From CAIWMF01 sp964402065 (GTDB lineage: Bacteria > Verrucomicrobiota > Verrucomicrobiia > Chthoniobacterales > UBA6821): a DNA stretch of 64,000 bases. Under the pieces are notes generated by a model. The model searched no databases. It saw only the letters and a list, made by a program, of their open reading frames with translations, and was not told the DNA's origin. How positions within the stretch are numbered: position 1 is the first letter of the stretch; each line of letters begins with the position of its first letter. Position numbers and translations under genes: made by a program. This document shows, one piece after another, positions 32,704-41,306 of the stretch. The DNA lies in NCBI GenBank assembly GCA_964402065.1, contig CAYOAN010000005.1:124001-188000 (forward strand), read 5' to 3'.

Positions 32704-32868
32704 TATAGTGTATTAAATTAAAAAGGGCACGCCATAAGCTTGCTCTTTTTCCCTAGGACTGCGTTCTCAGCTCTTACGTTATCTTCAGATAGCGTCTCGA
32801 TCTTTGGCCTTGTCCTAAGAAAAAATGGCGGCGCTTCTAACGTCCCCTTTTCAATTTAATACACTATA
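32704..32868 (+). repeat. Element A, full-length reference copy (MITE-like)
   Basis: The 165-bp element begins TATAGTGTATTAAATT and ends AATTTAATACACTATA, an exact 16-base inverted repeat that continues imperfectly (AAAAAGGG/CCCCTTTT). TA dinucleotides at both outer ends would fit a TA target duplication, as in mariner/IS630-derived MITEs. The interior has the terminator-like stem AGGGCACGC-CATA-AGCTTGCTC with TTTTT. It contains no open frame. Element B follows at once. Confidence 0.85.
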
Positions 32869-33006
32869 GTGTATGTTAAAAAATTCTATAGCTGCGCATT
32901 GCAGCATCACTCCGGTGCTTGAAGCCTCGAGTATGAGATATACGCTGCGTTTCTGCTCTCCTCATTTCTGGCACTACATCAGCTATCATATTTTTTAAAA
33001 CGCTCT
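32869..33006 (+). repeat. Element B, full-length copy adjoining element A
   Basis: It runs from GTGTATGTTAAAAAATTC to TTTTTTAAAACGCTCT, with CTATAGCTGCGCATTGCAGC, TCACTCCGGTGCTTGAAGCC and TCGAGTATGAGATATACGC. The compensating changes GCTGC/GCAGC keep the small inner hairpin that is GCCGC/GCGGC elsewhere. It begins right where A ends. Confidence 0.85.
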
Positions 33007-33051
33007 AGGAAAAAATTGTTGCCAAAGAGCATTGCTGATGCAGAGTGCGCG

Positions 33052-33942
33052 TTATCCTCGCGGATGAAATTGATGGTGGATTTTTTTGAGCTGAGAACGG
33101 TCAACTTGCGTATAGATCTGAGTGGTAGCAATGCTGGCGTGACCGAGCATTTCTTGGATAATGCGGAGATCTGCGCCTCCACTGAGCAAGTGGGTTGCGA
33201 AAGAATGTCGGAGTTGATGGGGATGAACAGATTCAGCAAGGCCAGCTTGTTTTGAATAATGCTGCACCAGTTGCCAGATGCGCGCAGGTGTTAGAGGATG
33301 TCCTCGTACAGAAAGAAAAATTGCTGCTCCTGATTTCGGTGAGAGAAGCTTAGGACGTGCCGTGCTGAGATAATCAGTCAAGGCATTGAGGGCTGATTGT
33401 CCAACAGGGACAAGGCGTGTTTTATTTCCTTTTCCGGTAACGCGAATAATTCCTTCTTCAAGATCGAGATGTTCCAGGCGTGATTGACAGAGCTCTGAAA
33501 TTCGCAGGCCAGAAGCATATAAAAGTTCAAGAATAGCACGATCTCGAAGAGAGAGTTCATCTTTTCCAATCGGGGCCGCTAAGAGCCTCTCCATTTCAAG
33601 GGGAGAGAGCGGTTGCGGTAATGATTGAGGAAGACGCGGAAGGGGTAATTTTTCTGCAGGATCAATTTTGATCAAGCCTCGTCCTGCTAAAAATCGGAAA
33701 AAAATCCGAAGCGCAACGACTTCGAGTTTAAGAGATGTTGGGGCCAGTCCTCGCTTTTTTTCAGAGGAAAGAAAATCGTAGAGATGCTTATTGGTTACCG
33801 CCTGTTCGCTGGTAATGCCAGTTGTTTTTTCTAACCAATTCAAAAAACGTTCTAGCGATGCACGCGTTGAGAGTTGGTAATTTGTAGAAAGTCCGCGCTC
33901 AGTGGCGAGGTAAAGCAAGAATTTTTCAAGAACCTCGTTCAT
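33052..33942 (-). CDS. Tyrosine recombinase XerC/XerD
   Basis: This site-specific recombinase, of the type that resolves chromosome dimers at dif, has the N-terminal SAM-like core-binding domain (about 1-90) and catalytic domain (about 110-296). All active-site residues are present: Arg147 (SGLRISEL), Lys171, His242 and Arg245 (HPHQLRHSFATHLL), His268 (LGHAS) and the nucleophile Tyr277. At 296 residues it has normal Xer length. Whether it is XerC or XerD cannot be decided from one gene. purC lies seven bases upstream on the same strand. No mobile-element context, so a housekeeping role is favoured. Confidence 0.92.
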   Translation of the reverse strand: MNEVLEKFLLYLATERGLSTNYQLSTRASLERFLNWLEKTTGITSEQAVTNKHLYDFLSSEKKRGLAPTSLKLEVVALRIFFRFLAGRGLIKIDPAEKLPLPRLPQSLPQPLSPLEMERLLAAPIGKDELSLRDRAILELLYASGLRISELCQSRLEHLDLEEGIIRVTGKGNKTRLVPVGQSALNALTDYLSTARPKLLSPKSGAAIFLSVRGHPLTPARIWQLVQHYSKQAGLAESVHPHQLRHSFATHLLSGGADLRIIQEMLGHASIATTQIYTQVDRSQLKKIHHQFHPRG

Positions 33943-33949
33943 GAAAAAT

Positions 33950-34822
33950 TTAAAACGCTGTAAGGAGACTCAATGCTTCTTCATATTTGTGAGCGGTCTT
34001 CGTCACAATCTCTTCTGGTAGAGTTGGTGCTGGTGGTAGCTTGTTCCAGCCTGATGTTTCCAAGTAATCGCGCAGAAATTGTTTATCAAAACTGGGTGGA
34101 TTTTTTCCAACTTCATATTGACTAATAGGCCAAAAGCGGGAGGAATCCGGAGTCATGCATTCATCAATAAGAATGATTTTTCCATCAAGGAGTCCAAATT
34201 CAAATTTCGTATCCGCAATGATGATGCCTCGTTCTCGGGCGTAGCGAGTTCCTTCGGTGTAAAGCTGGAGGCTCATCGCGCGTACTTGCTCTGCTTGTTC
34301 TTGGCCAATCAACTCGCAGCATTGTTCCCATGTGATCGGCTCATCGTGGCCCTCTTCAGCCTTGGTGCTTGGTGTGAACATTGGCTCTGGCAAGGCTTCT
34401 GCATTGCGGAGCCCTTTGGGAAGAGGCATGCCTGCGAGAGTTCCATGTTCTTGGTATTCTTTCCAACCATTTCCTGCAAGATAACCACGGACGACGCACT
34501 CCACAGGAAGTGGTATTGTTTTTTTTACAATCATCGAGCGGCCTGCTAGCAGCTCTAAATGAGGCTTCAGCTCACTTGGATATTGTTCAACATCCGTTGT
34601 AATTAGGTGATTTGGTATATTAGTGAACTGGCGAAACCAAAAAGCAGAACATTGATTCAGAATTTTTCCTTTTCCTGGAATGCCATTTGGAAAAACACAA
34701 TCAAACGCAGAAATACGATCTGTTGTTACAAAAAGAACATGATCGCCTAGATCAAAAACTTCTCGGACTTTGCCGCTGCGGATTTTTTTGATGTCGGGGA
34801 GAGTGCACGAAAGAAGGGGCAT
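33950..34822 (-). CDS. purC: Phosphoribosylaminoimidazole-succinocarboxamide synthase
   Basis: PurC ligates aspartate to CAIR with ATP in purine synthesis. SGKVREVFDLGDHVLFVTTD near 17 is the ATP-binding start, followed by SAFDCVFPNGIPGKG, VECVVRGYLAGNGWKEYQ and the late LIDECMTPDSSRFWP with catalytic acidic residues. The length of 290 matches the longer SAICAR synthase type. xerC/D lies downstream by seven bases and alaS upstream by 24, so alaS-purC-xer is likely one transcription unit. Confidence 0.95.
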   Translation of the reverse strand: MPLLSCTLPDIKKIRSGKVREVFDLGDHVLFVTTDRISAFDCVFPNGIPGKGKILNQCSAFWFRQFTNIPNHLITTDVEQYPSELKPHLELLAGRSMIVKKTIPLPVECVVRGYLAGNGWKEYQEHGTLAGMPLPKGLRNAEALPEPMFTPSTKAEEGHDEPITWEQCCELIGQEQAEQVRAMSLQLYTEGTRYARERGIIIADTKFEFGLLDGKIILIDECMTPDSSRFWPISQYEVGKNPPSFDKQFLRDYLETSGWNKLPPAPTLPEEIVTKTAHKYEEALSLLTAF

Positions 34823-34831
34823 GGGAGCAGA

Positions 34832-34846
34832 ATGATAGGATGTAGG
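34832..34846 (-). promoter_or_regulatory. CTGTAACC-type motif before purC
   Basis: On the minus strand AGCAGTAACCTACATCC lies 10-25 bases before the purC ATG, in the short spacer from alaS: a single copy of the recurrent start-proximal motif. Confidence 0.35.
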
Positions 34847-37552
34847 TTACTGCTTATGGGAAGAAATAAAAATCCTAGCTTCTGCTAGCGCTGTTTCGAT
34901 GCCAGCAGGATTCTTGCCACCACCACGAGCCATATCAGCACTGCCGCCACCTTTGCCATCGACATGCGGGGCGATAGCTTGAATGAGTTTGCCAGCAGGG
35001 AATTGTTTGCGTAGTGGTTCTGCCACAAAAGCAGAAAGCGAAACAGTTTCTCCACTGCTTCCAGCAAGCACCACAATGCCTGAGAAATTTTTGTGAAGAT
35101 GTGTGATGATCCGTTGTAGTTGTGCTGCGTCACACTCTGAAACTTTTTCTAAAATGAAGAGAACTTCATTCAAGAGCTGTTGCTTTGTTAACAATTCTTT
35201 TGCAATCGAGGCTGCCTGTGCTTCTTGGATTGAAGAAATGGTTTTTTCTAAATTTGCTGTTCGTGAGAGAAGTGAAGAAATTTTTTTCTCGAGCTCAGCT
35301 GTAGGAGTTTGCAGTTGTGTTGCGAGGGAGCGAAGGAGTTTTGTTTCTTGTAGTGAATGAGTATGAGAGGCAAGTCCTACAACTGCTTCAATGCGGCGAA
35401 CGCCAGCAGCAATAGCACCTTCACTCACAATACGGAAGGAACCAACTTCTCCTGTTGCTTTGACGTGAGTTCCTCCACAAAGCTCCATTGAGAAACCATC
35501 AAGTGCTCCTGGAATGCCACCAATTTGAACGACGCGCACGCGATCACCATACTTGTCGCCAAAAAATTGCATGATGTCGGAGCGTTCTTTAATTTCGCTG
35601 TAAGGAAATTCTGCCCAACTAACAGCGAAGTTCCGGAGAATTTCCTCATTGATGAAATATTCAATTTTTTGCAGTTGCTCTTCGGTGAGGGGGGCACTGT
35701 TAAAATCAAAAGTTAATTTATCACTTCCAACAAAAGAACCCTTTTGTGAAATTTCAGGACTGACGAGTTTATGAAGGGCGTGGTGCAACAAGTGTGTTGC
35801 CGTGTGATGTCGAGCAACAGCAGCACGACGCGTCATGTTGATACGAAGTAGTCCTTTGTTGTGTAACATGGGAGCCTTAGTGCTCTCAATAAAATGCAGC
35901 CAGAGATCTCCTTTTTTTTGCGTATCAACGATAGGATAAATTGTTCCATCAATCATGAGTTCCCCTTGATCTCCGACTTGTCCTCCCATTTCAGCATAGC
36001 AAACTGATTGATTGAAAATTAATGCCGTCCGATTTTTTATCGCAACAATTTCCAAGATCTCCACTTCTGCTTCTGTATGGTCAAATCCGATGAAGCGTGT
36101 TGGCTCTTTTGTTTGAAAGGATTCAACGCTGATGACTTCCTTTTTCTGGGCAGCGCGAGCGCGAGTACGTTGCTCTTCCATCAACTTTTCAAAGCCACTA
36201 GTATCAACACTAAGGCCACGTTCTCGTGCGAGAAGCTCTGTGAGGTCTAGTGGAAAGCCTTGTTCGTCATAAAGTCGGAATGCAGCAGCTCCAGAAATCT
36301 TTCCATGCTCAGTAGCTTCGGTTTCAAAGAGCGCTAAACCTTTATCAAGCGTTTTGTGAAAAGCCTCTTCCTCACGACGAAGAACATTGGTGATCGATTC
36401 TTCTTGTTTGCAAACCTCTGGGAAAGCTTCTCCCATGAGGTTTGTAAAAATCGGAACAAGCTTGTAAAAGAAAGGTTCACGAAAACCGAGCGTGCGACCG
36501 TAGCGTACAGCACGTCGCAAAATTCGTCTCAGGACGTAGTTTCTATCGGTATTGCCAGGTAAAATTCCATCTGCAATGGCAAAGCCAAGTGTTCGCAAAT
36601 GGTCAGCAATAACACGGAAGGCGACGTCAATTTTTTCTTGTTCAGTCTGGGGAACAAGAGATCTTTCCTTGCTCGGTTGAGGTAGGGTCGAGCGATAGCA
36701 GAGTCCTGACATTCTTTCCAATTCTTGAAAAATGGGACGGAAAAGATCCGTTTCATAATTCGAGATGATGACGTTTCCAAATTCTTGAAATCCTTTTGTT
36801 CCTTGCATGATGGAACAGATCCGCTCGAAGCCCATGCCGGTGTCAACGTGACGCGTGGGGAGAGGAACAAAAGTTCCATCGGCATTTGCATTAAATTGAA
36901 TAAAGACGAGGTTCCAAATTTCAATACATTCGGCTGTTCCTTTGTTAACCAAGGCGCCTTTGGTGTCACCATAAGGCGTAAGATCAACATGCAGCTCTGA
37001 ACAAGGGCCGCAAGGGCCAGTCTCGCCCATCATCCAAAAATTATCTTTGCGATTTCCAGGGACGATATGCACGGCAGGATCGAGGCCTGCTTTGATAAAA
37101 AGAGCCGCCCAGAGGTCATGAGCTTCTTGATCGAATGCAGCAGGATCTCCTTGCGCAGGTTGGTAAACTGTGGCGTAGAGACGTTCTGCAGGAAATTTCC
37201 AATGCTCAACAAGAAGTTCCCAAGCCCAAGTAATAGCTTCCTTTTTGAAGTAGTCATTAAAGGACCAATTTCCCAACATCTCAAAAAAGGTGTGATGATA
37301 GGTATCGAGACCAACATCTTCTAAGTCGTTATGCTTGCCTCCAGCGCGGATACATTTTTGCGAATTGGTTGTGCGTGGAGGATTCCAAGGCGAGGAGGTT
37401 GTTCCTAAAAAAATCGGAACAAATTGGTTCATTCCTGCGTTAGTGAACAACAAGTTTGGAGAATCTGGTAAAAGACTCGAAGAAGAGACAACGGTGTGTT
37501 CTTTACTGCGGAAAAAATCTAAAAAGGAGCGACGAAGTTCTGATGCAGTCAT
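34847..37552 (-). CDS. alaS: Alanyl-tRNA synthetase
   Basis: This class II synthetase charges tRNA-Ala. The N-terminal catalytic core starts TASELRRSFLDFFRSKEH with LFTNAGMNQF near 33-42 and GDTYHHTFFEMLGNWSF-like motif 2 near 82. The editing domain zinc site is HHTATH near 581-586 and CGGTH near 690. The C-terminal C-Ala domain has GKGGGSADMARGGG near 880. The 901 residues are close to the family's 875. Ahead of purC on the same strand. All key elements are complete. Confidence 0.96.
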   Translation of the reverse strand: MTASELRRSFLDFFRSKEHTVVSSSSLLPDSPNLLFTNAGMNQFVPIFLGTTSSPWNPPRTTNSQKCIRAGGKHNDLEDVGLDTYHHTFFEMLGNWSFNDYFKKEAITWAWELLVEHWKFPAERLYATVYQPAQGDPAAFDQEAHDLWAALFIKAGLDPAVHIVPGNRKDNFWMMGETGPCGPCSELHVDLTPYGDTKGALVNKGTAECIEIWNLVFIQFNANADGTFVPLPTRHVDTGMGFERICSIMQGTKGFQEFGNVIISNYETDLFRPIFQELERMSGLCYRSTLPQPSKERSLVPQTEQEKIDVAFRVIADHLRTLGFAIADGILPGNTDRNYVLRRILRRAVRYGRTLGFREPFFYKLVPIFTNLMGEAFPEVCKQEESITNVLRREEEAFHKTLDKGLALFETEATEHGKISGAAAFRLYDEQGFPLDLTELLARERGLSVDTSGFEKLMEEQRTRARAAQKKEVISVESFQTKEPTRFIGFDHTEAEVEILEIVAIKNRTALIFNQSVCYAEMGGQVGDQGELMIDGTIYPIVDTQKKGDLWLHFIESTKAPMLHNKGLLRINMTRRAAVARHHTATHLLHHALHKLVSPEISQKGSFVGSDKLTFDFNSAPLTEEQLQKIEYFINEEILRNFAVSWAEFPYSEIKERSDIMQFFGDKYGDRVRVVQIGGIPGALDGFSMELCGGTHVKATGEVGSFRIVSEGAIAAGVRRIEAVVGLASHTHSLQETKLLRSLATQLQTPTAELEKKISSLLSRTANLEKTISSIQEAQAASIAKELLTKQQLLNEVLFILEKVSECDAAQLQRIITHLHKNFSGIVVLAGSSGETVSLSAFVAEPLRKQFPAGKLIQAIAPHVDGKGGGSADMARGGGKNPAGIETALAEARIFISSHKQ

Positions 37553-37680
37553 GAAAAGCTAAGGGCTGAGGGCAAAGTTGACACTAGGTGGCAAGTCTAA
37601 AAGAATGATTGAGATTTTAGCGAACTAAAAATAGTTCTGATGCCCAGAATAGCAACTGCAGTGCCTCTACCATCTTCTTT

Positions 37681-37716
37681 CATGATCGGACTATTGGCCT
37701 TGTCCTAAGAAAAAAT
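37681..37716 (+). repeat. Internal fragment of element A
   Basis: ATGATCGGACTATTGGCC and TTGTCCTAAGAAAAAATC match the interior of element A (TTTGGCCTTGTCCTAAG in the copy at 32704). Neither terminal repeat is present. The remainder of 37553-37757 shows nothing clear. Confidence 0.45.
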
Positions 37717-37757
37717 CCTTCTGTCTTCAAAAGGTATTAATCTGCTGCCAAAAGGCT

Positions 37758-38627
37758 CTATCTTCGCCAGCAAGCAAGCCACCACATAAGACGAGGGCGA
37801 AATTCACACATGCAAAGCCAGCGATCAAACGAAGAAAAATCTTTTAAAAGGGGCATGGCAGAAGGATTGCGAGGACCTTCTTGAATAAAATCGACACGGT
37901 GACTTTTTATCAAAAGCTCAAGCAGCGTTGGAGTGATAAGGGGATTTTGAAAATCGTGGCATTCTACAATAATGTCTGCATGACGTAGTGCCTCAATACA
38001 TCGGGGCGTGAGTAAGGTTAATTCATCTCCTTCACAATCGATAAACAGAAAAAGTTTTTTTCCACTACGTGCAAACGCTAAAAGTTTTTTTTCGTCACAT
38101 GTTCCTTTGATATGAACTCGATCTGCGACTCCATTTTCTTCTGCTGCTAATGTGCAGAGTTCACGGGCCCTCGCCGAAGAATCAAAAGCATAAATTTCAG
38201 CATGCGGCAATCGTTTGGCCATGCCAATGGCGTAATAGCCTTCGCCACATCCAACATTCACAACAACCTCAGGAGCTCGTTGAATGGCATATTCAATCGA
38301 GGGATGTAGTTCTTCTTCTAAGCATCCAAGAAGTTGATGGGCGACCCAACCATATTGAAATTCTTTTCTTAAAAAATAACTTTCTGGTTGAGGTGCCAGT
38401 TTCATTCCTTGAAAAGGTCCAGCTTGAACAGTGCGATTGGTCTTTTTATTAAGTTCGTTAATGAGGAGGGAAAGCCGAATTTTAACACCTTGGAAAAAAT
38501 TTTTTTCTAAAGCCAAAGCGTTTTCATGAGCGGCGAAGGAGTTGGGACAATGGCTGGCTGTCTGGTCAAGCGCGCTAGAAATTTTTGAATCACTATTTTT
38601 TTTAAAGAAAAATTTCGACAATTTCAT
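37758..38627 (-). CDS. FkbM-like SAM-dependent methyltransferase
   Basis: This is a 289-residue class I methyltransferase when started at the ATG at 38627 (MKLSKFFFKKNSD). The frame runs 32 codons further upstream but would overlap the Asp-box gene. The SAM motif is VVNVGCGEGYYAIGMA near 137, with an acidic end at YAFDSS near 160. LFIDCEGDE near 210 and a late IVECHDF are as in FkbM proteins. FkbM enzymes O-methylate sugars and small molecules; the substrate here is unknown. N-terminal basic Lys/Phe-rich start without a signal peptide. Confidence 0.7.
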   Translation of the reverse strand: MKLSKFFFKKNSDSKISSALDQTASHCPNSFAAHENALALEKNFFQGVKIRLSLLINELNKKTNRTVQAGPFQGMKLAPQPESYFLRKEFQYGWVAHQLLGCLEEELHPSIEYAIQRAPEVVVNVGCGEGYYAIGMAKRLPHAEIYAFDSSARARELCTLAAEENGVADRVHIKGTCDEKKLLAFARSGKKLFLFIDCEGDELTLLTPRCIEALRHADIIVECHDFQNPLITPTLLELLIKSHRVDFIQEGPRNPSAMPLLKDFSSFDRWLCMCEFRPRLMWWLACWRR

Positions 38628-38655
38628 GAAAAACAAAGATGACCAGTCCTGATTT

Positions 38656-39804
38656 TTACTTGGCTGGCGATGGAGTAATGGGGATTGCTGAGGTCGAATA
38701 ATAGGATGTCCCATCATCACCAATTGCTAAAAAGCCGGCTTGATTTGCAGTAACAAGTCTGACTGGTTGAGGGAAAAGATCGGTAGAGAAAACAAAGTTA
38801 TTATTCAAAACCCTAGAATCAGAAAAAAGAGAGAGAGGTGTTCCTGTCTTTGCCTCATACCCAACAGCAACCCAATTTTGCTGGTAAGAAGCACATTGGA
38901 AAATGTTAATGAGTGGTAATAGCGGATCTTCTATTTGAAGGCCACTGAAGTTGGGGTCTCCTAAGGTGGTGGAATCATGATAGGCATAAGAAATGCCACT
39001 CAAAGTATCATTTACTAAGAAAGTTTTGTTCTGATAGATCAATAATTGATTTCTCAAAATGGAATAGGGAATGGAATAGCTCCAGTTTTTTCCATCAGCT
39101 GAAATGAGAGACCCAAGGATGGGAATGTCTTGGAATAACAAAAAGCCACAAAGAGTTGATTGTCCTGGCGGCAGAGCAAAACAGAGTTGAAATTGATTGT
39201 CAATAGGAGCTCCAGAGGGAGCAATATTCGTATAAATTACTTTTCTTGAAATGCCGCTTGGAGGTGTAGTTTCAACCCAATTGATCCCATCAGTAGTGAT
39301 CGCAATGGCTCCATCTTTTCCTGTCATGACACCCATTTTTTGTGAAAAAGCAGCGTTGTCATAATGGCCTTTTCCTCCAAAGACAAGACTTTGAGCCCAA
39401 GTTTTTCCATTATCCGAAGAGGTCGCAATAACAGGCTTTCCGCTGCTGTGATCCGTTCCCATAGCCACAAAACGACCAAGGCCGTACTGGAGGTTGCTTG
39501 CATCCGCTCCAAGGAACGGTTGTTTTTTTTGCCACCCTAAGATGAGGTTAGCGTGATCTAATAAATAAAAACTGTAAGTTTTAGTGGTGCTATCACTAGC
39601 AACAGCAACAAAGTCGCAGGCGATAGCATTCGTTGAAGCTGCTATAGCCAATGGATGCGAGGGAAGTTTATTGGGGAGAGGAACGATTTGCCATCCCATA
39701 GCTGCTGTCCCATTGCTTTGTTGAACAAGAGCAAAGCCAGTTGTTGAACAGAGAAGGATAGTAGTGCAAATGATTGCTAAGGAGAGAGCGCGGCGAGATA
39801 TCAT
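38656..39804 (-). CDS. Exported Asp-box (BNR) beta-propeller-like protein
   Basis: This 382-residue protein has a signal peptide (about 1-25, ALSLAIICTTILLCSTTGFA). Two sialidase-type Asp-box motifs are clear: SSDNGKTW (129-136) and TTDGINW (170-176); GSLISADGKNW-like near 233 is a third. Asp boxes sit on beta-propeller turns in sialidases, photosystem assembly factor YCF48 and many secreted proteins, so no enzyme activity is implied. It is separated by a 98-base spacer from the DUF4340 gene upstream; the spacer shows nothing clear. Confidence 0.7.
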   Translation of the reverse strand: MISRRALSLAIICTTILLCSTTGFALVQQSNGTAAMGWQIVPLPNKLPSHPLAIAASTNAIACDFVAVASDSTTKTYSFYLLDHANLILGWQKKQPFLGADASNLQYGLGRFVAMGTDHSSGKPVIATSSDNGKTWAQSLVFGGKGHYDNAAFSQKMGVMTGKDGAIAITTDGINWVETTPPSGISRKVIYTNIAPSGAPIDNQFQLCFALPPGQSTLCGFLLFQDIPILGSLISADGKNWSYSIPYSILRNQLLIYQNKTFLVNDTLSGISYAYHDSTTLGDPNFSGLQIEDPLLPLINIFQCASYQQNWVAVGYEAKTGTPLSLFSDSRVLNNNFVFSTDLFPQPVRLVTANQAGFLAIGDDGTSYYSTSAIPITPSPAK

Positions 39805-39902
39805 GAGAAGGTGGGATTGAGGGGGGGCTAGGTAACAATAGTTAAAGAAATGAACGCTATGAAAAAGTGTTCTCAGAACTTCTCAGGAGGTTCTCAGTAG
39901 CT

Positions 39903-41306
39903 TTACTTTTTCAAAAAAGACAAATCAATTTTGTCGAGTGCATCAACAGGAATTTGTCGCAAGTCAGGAGCGTTGTTGACTCGAGCATAGAGCTTCGATC
40001 CAGGGGTGTTCATTGGCGTGCCAAAAAGCACTTCCGAAACAACGTAATCCCCAGCATCATGATCAGGTGTGTTTTCAGAAAGATGAGCAGTAAAGCGAAT
40101 GCTAGCAATGGCATCATTCGACGAATTGAGGCTTAAATCTTTAAGGAGTTTTGGGGTTGCTGTTTCAAAACCAAGTACCTCAATTTTTTCAAGAGTATCA
40201 ACAAATCGCTGCACTTCGCTTCCCAGAACAAAGGAGGTATTATTCCCTTCTGTAACCCACGCATCGCCGCTGTCTACTTGATGCCTTAAGCAAACCGAAG
40301 TCTCTTTTTTAGTAATGGTAATTTTATCAATGGTATCCAAGTTTACCGAAAAAAGTTGATGATCTCTTAGCTGATCAGGAGAAATCAAAAAAGCTTTTTC
40401 AACAGCAGCTGAAATTTTAAAAATAGCCTTTCGTTCCGAGGAACGAACATAAATAGAGGGCATGGTAAATGCATCTTTTTCGGTGGAGACATTCCCAAGC
40501 CAAAGATGAATGGGCGTCTCGCTTCCCGCCTGGAAGAAAGTGAGTTCAGCACGTGGCTGTTCTAATCCATAGCGAGCAAGGTCATTCGTATCATCGCCTT
40601 CTACGCGAGCTAGAATAGGAGCTTGAAGTACGGGAGTGATCCAGTCTTTCAAAGCACGATCACTAACTGTTGAGTCCATTGGCTGAGACATGTGCCAATG
40701 ATCGTCATTGAAACAAAGTGAAAGCTCTCCGAGTTCATGGTGAAGTTGAATCGCTTTCAATTGATCGAATGCTAGGTTGGTGAGCAAATGATCTCGAAAA
40801 TAGTCACGGGATCGGAAAGCTTGGTCCGAGAGTGCGGATGGAATAATAACGACACTTTTCTTATTGTTCACTTTGGCGAAAATTGATTTCTCCCCGACAG
40901 CTTCATTTCCAAAATAGATGATTTGATCAGGCCCCCCTTCTTGATGAAACAGAAGAGAACGATGTGGGGTTTGCAGACCTAATTCAGCAAGACTTAATTT
41001 ATTTTTTAATTCTTTAACGTGAACGCAATCAAAAGGCTTAAGGTTGGAGGCAAGGTTGAGAAGGCGTGCGATTTCTTCTTCGTCGCCTCGATCCGGCGGG
41101 GTAGTGGAAATGTTCCAACTTTGTCTTTCTCGCTTTAAAGAAAAAGTATTATTTCCATCAGTGATGATGACTTCTGTGACTTTGCCTGGGTCGATCTGGA
41201 GCAAATGAGAGTCAGCAGACGCTTCAACTTTTTTTTCAAAAAAACGAAGCCAAATAAAAAGAGCTAAGACGACACAAAATAATGCTAAAAGTCCTTTTAA
41301 TTTCAT
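39903..41306 (-). CDS. DUF4340 protein of the Gld-type ABC cluster
   Basis: This 467-residue protein starts with a single N-terminal membrane helix (KGLLALFCVVLALFIWL) and is otherwise predicted to be outside the cytoplasm. It has repeated domains with the pattern VTEVIITDGNNTFSLKRE and IDKITITKKETSVCLRH, as in DUF4340, the usual neighbour of GldG-like genes. The ATG at 41306 overlaps the stop of the GldG-like gene by four bases (ATGA); the open frame extends upstream but is not needed. This coupling indicates a common complex. Its role is not known. Confidence 0.82.
   Translation of the reverse strand: MKLKGLLALFCVVLALFIWLRFFEKKVEASADSHLLQIDPGKVTEVIITDGNNTFSLKRERQSWNISTTPPDRGDEEEIARLLNLASNLKPFDCVHVKELKNKLSLAELGLQTPHRSLLFHQEGGPDQIIYFGNEAVGEKSIFAKVNNKKSVVIIPSALSDQAFRSRDYFRDHLLTNLAFDQLKAIQLHHELGELSLCFNDDHWHMSQPMDSTVSDRALKDWITPVLQAPILARVEGDDTNDLARYGLEQPRAELTFFQAGSETPIHLWLGNVSTEKDAFTMPSIYVRSSERKAIFKISAAVEKAFLISPDQLRDHQLFSVNLDTIDKITITKKETSVCLRHQVDSGDAWVTEGNNTSFVLGSEVQRFVDTLEKIEVLGFETATPKLLKDLSLNSSNDAIASIRFTAHLSENTPDHDAGDYVVSEVLFGTPMNTPGSKLYARVNNAPDLRQIPVDALDKIDLSFLKK

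Noticed and set aside
33052..33942. Xer-type recombinase as part of a mobile element
   Set aside because: It sits in an alaS-purC transcription unit with intact housekeeping neighbours, and the flanking A/B repeats contain no integrase targets I can see.
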